The notes under the pieces are model-generated. The model made no database searches. It was given only the letters and a program-made list of their open reading frames with translations, and had not been told where the DNA came from. Shown piece after piece: positions 51,001-60,300 of a stretch of 64,000 nt of DNA (position 1 is the stretch's first letter; every line of letters begins with the position of its first letter). The position numbers and the translations under genes were made by a program. Where the stretch lies: NCBI GenBank assembly GCA_935421135.1, contig OW285189.1, positions 3,442,572 through 3,506,571 of the forward strand. Direction: 5' to 3'. This DNA comes from Bugulina stolonifera (Eukaryota; Bryozoa; Gymnolaemata; Cheilostomatida; Bugulidae).

Positions 51001-53250
51001 AATAAAATAAACAATGATTGGCATGAACTCATGTTGCAAGAAAGTGTTGAGGATTTTTGTTCCCTTGTATTGAACAATCATGATGGGACAACTCTATTAG
51101 GCAAACTAGCTCCTGGACCGGTTCGATCCGGTATATCAAACCAAAGTTGACACCGTCTAACACCGCTTGAGACCAGGATCAAGAGGTCCGGTGCGGTTCG
51201 GTATATCGATCCAAATTTGGCATCGGTTGACACCGAATGAGACCAGCCACAAGAGAACCGGTGTCAACCGGTGTTTGATTACCACCACCCCAAAAACCGA
51301 ATATCAGTGGGGAGGCAACACCGGTGCAGACCTAGTGGAGGGTGTTCATTTTCAGTTTGGCTGGGGTACCAAGATTTGAGTTGAAAATCAGGGAGTCTCC
51401 TGCGGACTCAGGGAGACTTGGTAAGCCTGCTTTAGAAAGAAATGACTTGACGACTTGCAAGTCGACTTGGACCCAACTCTGCAAACCAATGACTTGAACC
51501 CAGCTCTGGTTAGGAATCAAACATACAAACAATATATGAAAAGTTACTACAAAGATTATGATTATCTTTGGTTAAGAGCTACAGTTAGATAACTATGCTA
51601 ATAAATAATAATAAATAATTTAATGCAAATAAAGAAAGAGTTTATCTAATAGATTGTGTATGGTTTTTCCCTGCTCTAATTGAACAGAGTACAGTTGTTG
51701 ATAGGTAATGCTTTAATGTTAGGAAGATATTGCGTGCTATGTGGTGAGAATGCGCTAGATTATTTGTCAAACTATTTGTAATTGATTAGAAGCTAGCCAA
51801 TAGGCTGCTAGAACAAAAAGTCTAATTATAGCAAGGTAGTTTCTGCTTCACTGTCACCGATGTGTCTAAAACGAGCCGATTTGAAGCCGACGCATTCACA
51901 TTGACACTACTCTAGACTACCCTGAGACCAAACAAATGTTTACCTGAGTAAGTAAAATTATGCAAGCGGGCACAGAGCGCGTCAGAATCAAAGCATGTGG
52001 GCTTATAATACATACTTGTTCCAAGAAAGATTAAGATATGAGTGAAAAAAGTAAAAAATTATTAATAAAAAATAAAAATAAAATATTGATAATAAATATC
52101 ATTAAATATGTTAATTAATATCAACTAACTCTAATTTAACTTGAACTTCTTTTTTTCTTTGTAAGTCTAGTCTAGAGGCTTGGTATAAAAATAGTCTTGT
52201 TTATTATTCCGTCCTTTTGATGCCATCTGGTGAGAAACTGCATTTAGATACATTAATTTTATTTTGTTAGAACTTGAACTTCTATAACATACATTAAAGT
52301 TCTCTTATATTAATATTGATATTATGTTTTATGGGTATGTCACACTGGTGCCGATGTAGACACAAGTGTGGGAAGTGCTTGAGAGTGGTCTATCAAGTGA
52401 GACTTTCACCATTACATAAAGAGTGAACAGTTTATATCTCTATTTAGTGTTGTAAGGACCTAGACCCGATGCCTAGGCTCATCAAAGAGTCAAGGATTGA
52501 CTAAAGTTCGATGTTTATACTCATCAGGAGTATGAGGACGAGTATGAGGACGAGCTCGGGGCTAAAGGTCCAAAGGGACCAAGGCTGGAACTGCCTGCCT
52601 GCAAGAGTAAGACTCCGTAGGTTGAGTTGAGAAATGTTGCTTTATTAGAGCGCAATCAATAACTGACTAGCATAAGAAAATGTGTTGGCTTTTATACTAC
52701 TTTAGTTCTGGTAAAAAGCCCGATAAGGTATAGGGTGGGACAATAAGGTATCGGCCCCGGAAATTACATAACAATATGGCTGAAAAGTGCCCAAGGTCCG
52801 ACCTTAACAGGGTCGGCCATGTACAAAAAGGGCTTACAATCATGTGGACAAGATTATATATGTAAAAACTACTATGATCTAAGACATCGGCCATCTTTTA
52901 CAACCAGCAAAGAGACTTAGAAGAATTAATACAGTAATGCAAACTTGCTATAATGATGCGTAATGCATAGTAAACAGTAATAGACAAGTATGATTGGACA
53001 ATAATAATAGTAATAACAATAGTAGACAATGTGCAAGCGTACATGCAGTAATGTATAGTCCATGCAGCTATAGTTAGTGTCTGCAGGCTAGATGAGCTGA
53101 AACACCACGTTATTATAGGCCTAACTAATTAGTTTTCTCCTCTCAATTCTCTGATTGTTCTTGACCAGAAGCGAAAGTGTAATAAACTTATTGTAATTAT
53201 CTATGATACATGCTAGGTGATAACCGATAATGGTTAGCCATACCTGTCAT
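39049..53250 (-). CDS. KLHDC10: Kelch domain-containing protein 10, CRL2 substrate receptor
   Basis: Eleven exons, descending: 53244-53250, 48129-48335, 45928-46143, 45466-45620, 44855-45006, 43935-44019, 43535-43601, 43037-43084, 41205-41350, 40630-40719, 39049-39234. All are GT-AG, phase-continuous, 452 residues (human 442). Kelch blades run from RSGHRIVEHEGNIYTYGGYN through LLVLGGTGFPFAE, YIYLFGGTSGFFY, YRHEMVTDGELLYILGGGT, YPAARKCHGC, DVFISGGLGEG and MYTFGGVVP. The C-terminus has SLSEYCWEYL, a good BC box (Leu-x3-Cys-x3-Leu) for Elongin B/C. In mammals KLHDC10 brings C-terminal (including alanine-tailed) degrons to a Cullin-2 ligase and affects ASK1 via PP5; these roles are inferred here. 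The exon 1 start (ATGACAG|GTATGG) and the non-conserved Ser/Thr-rich exon 2 are the least certain parts. Confidence 0.93.
42200..43018. repeat. 23-bp minisatellite, ~35 copies, in KLHDC10 intron 8
   Basis: Unit TACATGTACTACAGTGTATA plus TAA, with variants ACTACAGTGCATA, AATACAGTG and AATATAGTG. Variants recur in the same order about 253 bp apart (42488-42691 and 42741-42944 translate identically), so there is a higher-order duplication of 11 units. The array ends about 18 bp from the exon 8 splice donor at 43036. Confidence 0.95.
43640..43840. repeat. Degenerate GTCTACAGTTAYHCTACAA repeat
   Basis: About ten units of 16-21 bp carry GTCTACAG plus TACAACTTGGAC or TACCCTACAA. They lie in KLHDC10 intron 6, directly upstream of exon 7 in gene orientation. 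Confidence 0.75.
44328..44690. repeat. 30-bp tandem repeat, ~12 copies, in KLHDC10 intron 5
   Basis: Units carry GTGAGTCACAGTGTCTATGT followed by ACTGACA; the last units are shorter (GTGAGTCAGTCTCTAGGTAC). Several ORFs on both strands across it are spurious products of the 30-bp period. Confidence 0.9.
46776..47060 (-). mobile_element. tRNA-like SINE, copy A
   Basis: On the minus strand it has GAGCTGGTGTAGTGGTAGCA (A box) and CCGGGTTCAAACCCCAGTC (B box). Relative to copy C it lacks about 35 bp between the boxes. Common flanks are TTGGCTCAGAGCATGTCTAT upstream and TGCTCAAAAGACAAGTTCTT downstream. It lies in KLHDC10 intron 2. Confidence 0.8.
47061..47221 (+). mobile_element. tRNA-like SINE, copy B (5'-truncated/rearranged)
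   Basis: It retains TGGGTTCAAACCCCAGTCAG (B box) and the tail GACTGCTCAAAAGATAAATT but has lost the A-box half. Instead, an inverted tail fragment (TGCAAAGAAATTATCTTTTG) sits 5'. Copies A, B and C stand back to back. Confidence 0.75.
47222..47510 (+). mobile_element. tRNA-like SINE, copy C (most complete)
   Basis: A leader CTTAACACCCTATATATAGC is followed by GAGCTGGTGTAGTGGTAGCA (A box), GAGTTCAAACCCCAGTCAGG (B box) and a tail ending GATAAACTCTTTGCATGAAA. An A-box to B-box spacing near 60 bp is longer than in a standard tRNA. It lies in KLHDC10 intron 2. Confidence 0.8.
47885..49212. repeat. Inverted duplication bracketing KLHDC10 exon 2
   Basis: Outer arms 47885-48035 and 49066-49212 are about 75% identical in inverted orientation, sharing GATATACTCTGAGTGCTG. 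Inner arms 48558-48612 and about 48975-49030 share CAATTGAGACC and ACACTGTACAAAATGTT or ACAGTGTACAAAATGTT. On the right the two arm segments are about 30 bp apart. On the left they are separated by about 520 bp that contains exon 2 (48129-48335). The centre holds CAAGTC-rich repeats. Confidence 0.7.
48655..48970. repeat. AAGTCA/TGACTT hexamer-rich repeat
   Basis: A dense, degenerate array of TTGACTTGACTT words and their complement, with a switch of strand preference near 48790. The same composition recurs at about 49525-49680 and 51440-51510, flanking the nested transposons. An end-like word CAGAGCTGGGT at 48778 is met by ACCCAGCTCTG near 51500. Confidence 0.7.
49697..51429. mobile_element. 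Short hAT-like MITE (144 bp) split by a second element
   Basis: Ends CAGGCTTGCCAAG and, read inverted, CAGGCTTACCAAG. It is flanked by perfect 8-bp direct repeats CTTTAGAA at 49689-49696 and 51430-51437. Without the inner element (49754-51334) and one copy of its target duplication it would be 144 bp. Confidence 0.85.
49754..51334. mobile_element. Non-autonomous hAT-like element, 1581 bp
   Basis: Ends TAGGCCTGCATGGTGTT and, inverted, TAGGTCTGCACCGGTGTT, with perfect 8-bp direct repeats GTGGAGGG at 49746-49753 and 51335-51342. An 8-bp duplication and TAGGNCTGCA ends fit the hAT superfamily. Subterminal regions are rich in CCGGT/ACCGG words. No transposase is present. The middle is AT-rich and carries an exon-like open frame at 50448-50633. 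Confidence 0.88.
52448..52906 (-). mobile_element. Probable solo LTR, minus orientation
   Basis: Ends TGGTTGTAAAAG and CCTTACAACA (minus strand) form an imperfect inverted pair. In minus orientation it shows TATAAAAG (52689-52696) and then AATAAA (52641-52646), the order expected within an LTR. No matching target duplication was found and no internal region adjoins. It lies in KLHDC10 intron 1. It differs in sequence from the LTR at 11929. Confidence 0.65.
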
Positions 53251-54141
53251 GTCTCCAGGTTTTGGTGGAAGACTCCCAGTTTGTAAGGCCACCTCCCTGG
53301 CTTCTCTAGGTTTTACAACAAAGTAAATTTCCGCAAGTAATCAAGTCTGATAAGTTTAGCAGTGCGTATCATTCCCAGATCGAGCAACTACTGTAGTCTA
53401 TATACTTTTATAATTTGAAGCCGGAAGTTTAATTTTAGTCCGCTGCATTTAGTTTGTCATTCCAGATTAAATAGTGTGTTGAAATTATTTCAAAATTTGC
53501 ATAATTTCGAACGCATCGGAAGTTAATGGGAAAGTTGGTGTCCCAGTCAGATAATCAATGATGTAGTACTGGTCTAGAACTTTGCCAAGCTAAAATGACA
53601 TGCTGGCAGAGAATTCACCTTGAGATCAGGTCCTTAGCAGACGGAAGAAAAACTACCGTCTGCTCATTAGCAGTCTTCAAAATGAAGAACAACATCATGC
53701 TATCCAAATCTTATAATGATATTGTTGAGGATAGAGAGCTTGTAACTTTGACCACTAGTATACTGGCTAGAGGGTTAACCACCTCAATATCAACAAAATG
53801 GCATTGGCCACACCAGTTTCCTTCCACAACTTACTAGATTAAAGGAGAAACCAATTGGCGATCCTAGATTGGAGATGTATTGTAAAAATTGTGATAATGT
53901 CAAAAAGAGGCTTTCCTAATGTAAATCTAGATCTAGACTACAGCTGACCGAACTGAGAAAGTTTTACCACAACTGAGGTAGATAGTTGAGTAGAAGTTGC
54001 ATATAAAATGAGAAATTGAAAATTTTGTCTTTAGTTGAAAAGTCAAAGAATTAATTAATGCCAATTCTGGCCTTTAAAATTTAGCCAGTTTTTGCATTTA
54101 AGTCTTCGTCTCATCAAGCCCATTTCTTCAAATTTGTAATA

Positions 54142-55063
54142 CAGTGGAACTTGCTTAATTCAAACTCCATTTTTGGTTTAAATTAGCCATGAGTTTGATT
54201 TAAGTGATCACCTAATTTTGTATACATGTACGTCACAATTTGTACCGGTATTTTTTTACATAGTACTATTCCTATTCGCATAATACTACATTATTCCTAT
54301 GTAGGCCTAGTTGTATGTACATGGCTGCATGCATGCATGAATTTGCATTTGCTTCAACTGTGAATATACATGTAATTTAAGGAATGCAATTTTTATCATG
54401 AAAGTTTCCTGGTTAATAAAACTGGTACTGATTATTACGGTCAAAACAACAGCACTGCAGATCGGCAGACTACAAGTAATGGATCAAATGTACAGGATAA
54501 CAGCATGGAACTAATAGGGAGGATAACTTCAAATTTGAGATACACTGGAAATGAGAGAGGATAACTTCATATTTATGTCGACCATGTAGCTATGCCAAAG
54601 ATGTCTTTGGCTATTATGTCACTGTTATTTTACTACGATTATGTTCTAATAATTCCTAGATCCCAGGCTTAGACTAATTTATATGGCTTTAAATTTGACC
54701 GATAAGCAGTAGCAAATAATGCTTTCAGCTAAACGATTGGAACATGCTTTCAGGTTAGGCTAATTCAAATCGTCTTGAATTTTAAATTGAACAGTTTAAT
54801 AGCTGTTTATTTCCAATAAACGGCTATGGATTTAAATTAAAATTGAAAGTAGTGGCAAGTGCTCTTCGGGGCTTAGCAATAATACATTTATTTATTATTA
54901 TTATAACTCAATGAAAGAAAAGCAAGTTTTAGGAGTTTGAATTATACATAATAAATCCGAATTATATATAGCCATTTATATAGTGCTCAGCAGGGACCAG
55001 GTTAGTAGTTTGAACTATCCAAGTTTTCGAATTAACCGAGGCCGAATTAAGCAGGTTCCACTG
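54142..55063. mobile_element. Tigger/pogo- or mariner-like non-autonomous element, 922 bp
   Basis: Terminal repeats CAGTGGAACTTGCTTAATTC and, inverted, CAGTGGAACCTGCTTAATTC differ at one position and are flanked by TA on both sides, as for Tc1/mariner-superfamily insertions. Further AATTCGAA-type and AATTCAAA words lie near the ends. No transposase is encoded. It stands between KLHDC10 and IMP3. Confidence 0.85.
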
Positions 55064-55602
55064 TATATACAAATATTGAATATAAGCAGTTGATACAATA
55101 ATAAGAGCTTGGAGTTTACCTTTTCAAACCGTTACTGTGTCGAACTATCTTTGGACACTCCGGACTAAACTCTGCTTTGCACGAAAACATGTAACTTTTA
55201 AGCACGGCGATAAACACATTGAGTGAGGGTTAAAGTTTCTAGCAAATTTTGACATTGGACATATCAATTACTAATCAGTCAGTGAGCCTAATAAACAACT
55301 CAGGTTACATATGGAAAACTTGAAGAACCTGTAGCTTGGATAGATAGATGGGATGGTGGCATTAATCAGAACTGTTGCTTGTATTGCTTGGTGATATCTA
55401 ACTCATATAAAATCTGCACTTCTAAAATCTGAAGTCAGCATTGCTCAGCTACTTGCCATTGGATTCATATTGTATTGTCAAGCATGAGCACCCGATGATG
55501 CTAGAATAGCTCTGGTGAATGAGCTAGTGTTACATTCAATACAATTTATTAATTTGGTTGCATTATCATTTGCAGACAAGCAGAGGATAGAGATCAAGCA
55601 TC

Positions 55603-56148
55603 ATGGTGAGAAAACTTAAATATCACGAGAAGAAGCTGCTCAAGAAGGTAGACTTTCTAGATTGGGAGGTCGACAAATCTAATTTGCAGGAAGTCAAAAT
55701 CATGAGAAAATACAGTGTCACGAGGAATGAATATACGGCATATAATAAACTATCTCGGGAAATAAGAGTCTTGGCGGGAAAAATCCAGGCTAACGAGAAA
55801 AAAGCTTTTGGTATATTAGCTCAAAGGCAGCTGATACAGAAACTGTATGATATGGGCATTATAACTGTACAGAAGCTGGGCAACTGTCATGCCGTTTCTG
55901 CTTCCAGTTTTTGCAGAAGGAGAATTCCTGTGATTGTACTTAAAAACAAAATGGCCGACAATTTGAAAGACGCTATCAAATATGTGGAACATGGCCACAT
56001 CAGGGTGGGGCCAGAATGCGTCAAGGATCCTGCTATGCTGGTAACACGAAATATGGAGGACTTTATCACTTGGGCCGATACTTCTGCTATTAAACGCAAA
56101 GTTCAAGAGTATAATGAAGTTAGAGATGATTATGATTTAGCGGAGTAA
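55603..56148 (+). CDS. IMP3: U3 small nucleolar ribonucleoprotein protein IMP3
   Basis: An uninterrupted 181-codon frame (human 184 residues) starting MVRKLKYHEKKLLKKVDFLD, the family's signature N-terminus. The C-terminal half is an S4-type RNA-binding domain (RRRIPVIVLKNKMADNLKDA, then YVEHGHIRVGPECVKDP). IMP3 binds the U3 snoRNA with MPP10 and IMP4 in the nucleolar SSU processome and promotes U3-pre-rRNA pairing for 18S maturation. TTTGCAG at 55570-55576, about 27 bp before the ATG, looks like a splice acceptor, so a 5'-untranslated intron is likely. AATAAA-type signals follow near 56323. No missing conserved segment is apparent. Confidence 0.97.
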   Translation: MVRKLKYHEKKLLKKVDFLDWEVDKSNLQEVKIMRKYSVTRNEYTAYNKLSREIRVLAGKIQANEKKAFGILAQRQLIQKLYDMGIITVQKLGNCHAVSASSFCRRRIPVIVLKNKMADNLKDAIKYVEHGHIRVGPECVKDPAMLVTRNMEDFITWADTSAIKRKVQEYNEVRDDYDLAE

Positions 56149-57316
56149 TCGCCATACTTATATCACCAGGCTTGGAGTGTACTTGTATTATTATGTTAGA
56201 CTATGAGATGGATGACGATCTAGTCGATAGGTCACACAAAGTCATATATTCATTTTTTGCTTCATTTTATAATGAAACCTCTCAATGTAGATTTGTAAGA
56301 TTTGTGGAGTTGCATTGATACAATAAATAATGTGATGGACAATTGGTTATTGTATTAAATAGAATTGCAGTCTATAAACTTATGAATGTACAACTTTTGA
56401 AACATTTACATAAACTATTTGTATTGTATTACAAGTTCCATAAACGAATGGTAGGCCTATTATTTCACCAATATGGGAAGGGAAGATGCCTTCATTATAA
56501 CAATCGGTAGAAAAAACATTCATCCTTCAAATTATATTGTTAAGTAACAGATGCTATTTTCAGTTATAACATGTGTTAGGAACATAATATAGAGTTCCAA
56601 CATGTATACAGTCCTGCACAAATACAGTCCTATATATACAGTCGTATTTATTAAAAAGAAATTAATCGCTCAATTTTTGAGCACTCTATCAGCACCGCTG
56701 TACACTATTAAACCACTACTGTCTCACCATTCAATATTTGCAAAGAATACTGGTCATCTTATTTCATGAAGATTGATGTGCTGTTTGTACTTGTAAACCT
56801 AGTGGCAGCCAAGATAAACTCATTTGAATATTGGCTATTATGACCTCCATTCAGCATTGAGACCTGTTAAGTTCCTATGGCTATGCCTGTTCTAAGTCTA
56901 TACTTGTAACTTATGTACATAGGTAAGCTACTAACATCAAATAGCCCAGTAATCTTATTGAGCCAACACTAACTGTTATTCTATAAATAACTCTTGTGCA
57001 CAGTGATGAATAAGTAAGTTAGGGTCATGCCCACAAAAAACAATGCAATACATTGCAAGTCCTATGGCTATCTCTGTAGCACAGTTTTATATTAACTGCT
57101 TGAGAGCTTCCAAAATTCCCAGCATAGGCTGATTGAAGGTGAAATCAGCCAATATTAAAATAGGGTTTTCTTGGCAGCTGCTAGGTTACCAAAGACAAAC
57201 AACACATCAATCTTACTGAAAAAGGATGAACAAGATTATTTGAAAATATTGAATGGTGCGACAGTAGTGGTTTAACTATACAGTCATATATATACAATGT
57301 ACAATGTAAGTAAGTC
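56149..57316. other. 3' intergenic space between convergent IMP3 and NOP9
   Basis: No coding exon. AT-rich sequence contains the IMP3 3' untranslated region (AATAAATAATG at about 56323) and presumably the NOP9 3' end. The word TACAGTCNTATATATACA recurs near 56610-56645 and 57285. Confidence 0.5.
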
Positions 57317-60300
57317 CTACACGGACTGGAGCGGTGATTTCATACATTGCCTCTTATTTGTGGGAGTCAAGGATTTGTTTTTCCTCTTCTTATTATTAGA
57401 TTTTGATGTCATGTTCACTACGCTTATCCCTTGAACTGATGGTGTTATAGTTTTGATCTGTTGGACTACTGGCGCCACATCTTTGGATTTTGGAGTTGTG
57501 TTTACATCTATTGGAATATCTAAAGGAAAAAATAACAAACAAAATGTCACATCTAGCAGGATATGTAGGCTACAGCACATAGATTGTGCGATATTTGGTA
57601 TCAATCCTAAAATTATCACATAGCTGGGTTCCCATAATACAAATAACTGAACCTACTAGTGTGAAAGGCATTACACCCAGTGACTTGAATGAAGTACATA
57701 ACATGAATTGTAACACTTGGGTTACATTGTAGGTAATAATATGAACAATAATGGGAATTGTTTCCCCACTGTAAACTGAGAAGACAATTCCTATCTTTCA
57801 ACAGTAATTTATAATTCTACTGTACAAGTAAGAAACGTTCAGTCATAAATTGTAGTTAACTCAATTGTAGAACTCAATAGGGTTGGCTTGTGAACTGTGC
57901 TGATCAACCAGGTATTTACCACAAGAACTACTACAAGAACTCAGTCTATTCTACTTTGGGAAACAATGGGTAAACAGTTTTCATAAGACTGTTTCAGGTA
58001 TATTACTACTACTAGTGCGTCACTGTTAGTGGCTTACCAATATTGAAACTGGATAAGGAGTTGTCACATGCTATCCAGTGATCCCACATATTTCTATTTT
58101 GCATGTAGTCTAGCAAACGTACACGGAATGCTACCACCTGACCGAATTTGTTACCTGCAAAACACCATCACAAGTTCATGTAGCTGTTCCCTATCCTCTA
58201 GAGTCTAGATCTATGCTACCTGTCTATAATATTAAGGCAAACACTGAACATCCACATTACATCTAGACAGTTGGTGATTGGACATATACAGTCTCATAAG
58301 AATAACAGAGAATCTAGGGCTAGGGATAAATGACTGACTGGCGGTCCAATTCATATGAACAAAATACCAACTCAAATTCTACGACCATTTGCCTACAGTG
58401 AACCTGCTGACATGCAATCTGGGCCAATCAAGCTGCTATATATGCAAGCTTAGTGTAATAGGGTGTATCCCGGCCCTGTAATACGGGTACTATGCTATGT
58501 GAATTGGATATGAAAATATTAATGCTTTTTAACAATGGAAGGTTACTGTTAGTTGTGACGTATACGAAGCCTACCTAGTAAGTCACCACGTGAGTGAATC
58601 ACCACCAGACTCTGCATGACAGAGACTTTGCTAGATGCACCCATGTGCTTCCAGAACAGTAGGAGTAATCTACTCCCTCTCTCAGACTTGAGTAGATGAG
58701 CAGACAACTTCTACAGTAATCAGTGAGTATACTAGATGTAGACATACGCCCTACTGTACTCAGAGAGTAATGCATGAGGTACACACGTCTAATGCACGAG
58801 AAGCTTGTAGTTTGTTACGAAGACATGACAAAAATGATTCGATTCTGTTTATTCAATACAGTCATAACAGTGGACATAATCAATTGATTCGAAGGTATAG
58901 GATAAGAATCTATGTATATGATAACAGACAATACATTACCTACAAGTACAACCATGAGCCAACTCACGTGAAGTCTATTTGCTAGTTTTGTTTTGGAGAC
59001 AGGCGGCTCAGTCTCCGAGTTGAAGAAAGTTTCGAATACTTTAGAGCAGTTCTCACTTGCCATGAGGTGTGTGATATGTTGAGGTATCAGAGATGTGAGA
59101 CTAGAGCATAAGTAGGCCCGGTGTTTCTTATCACTGAACAGCATGTACTTAATAATCATGCTGGGCGTGTACTTGATGTTGGACAACTCTTTGGATAACT
59201 GAAAATATTGTGAGGTGTGAACAAAACTACATTATATTAATCCGAAGTACAAGTATCTACAATCACAAACACAATCATATAATAAGGACTAGAACAATCA
59301 ATGGCAGGTTTCAGTGAGGTATAAAAATTTAATGTAGAAGGATGACAACTCTAAATTTACATTAGCTACATATGTAATGCCAACTTTCAAGCCAGTAAAT
59401 ATCCCCATCCTACATGTAGTTGGTGAAAATTAGTAAAGCTAAAGGTGTCTTCGCGACCTAAGCTTCAGACCCAGGCCGATTTACAAAAATATTTTCCGGC
59501 ACATATCTGTCACAGGGTCGCGAACACACCGGCCTGGGCCAAAAGCAAAATCCTCGTTTTCGCACGAAGAAATCAGGTGTGCCGATGAGCTAGGGATGGT
59601 TTCGTCCGGCCATGCAAAATCTCAGGCCAATAGCCCTTCTGGCCTTGGTCGGACGGCCATCTTGTGATTTTTATTTGCGACCCGGGTCCGTCCAAGAGGT
59701 CGCGAAGACATCTTAAGTGTCATGTGCTATCATTGTACAGCTATGCCATATTTCTTCTGAATGAAATAACTCAGGAGTGCGTATTCAAAGAATGCACAGG
59801 AAATGAGCATGAAATGCTGTAACAACGACTAGCTATAGAACATGAAATAAATTGTATAATGTATTTTTAGCAAAGAATTTATCTTGGAGCAGTCAGAGAC
59901 TTGTTTCAAATCCATGAAAATACCAGTCCCTGACTGGGGTTTGAACCCGGGGCCTCTACGGCACCTAATCGCCTAGCACAGTAAACAGAACATGCTACCA
60001 CTACACCAGCTAAGCAACTGGTGAGCAGTAGACATGCTCTGAGCGAACTGCACACGAGGCACCCCTCTTATTATAGCCACCTTGCGCCTTACTGAATGTT
60101 AGGGGGTTTGGCCATTTTCTATATATTGTAGAATGTATTTTTAGCAAGGAATTTATCTTTGAGCAGTCAGAGACTTGTTTCAAATCCATGAAAATAAATT
60201 GACTTAAATCCACCAAGTCCTTCATAACCAACATCATTACCATCGATCAGACAGAGACTGAACAATCTAATACTGAAGGCCAATATAAACTTCCCTTTTT

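Noticed and set aside
52490..52570. Possible hammerhead ribozyme (CTGATGAG then CGAA on the minus strand)
   Set aside because: Stem II does not pair and the GAAA core is incomplete; the similarity looks accidental within the LTR.
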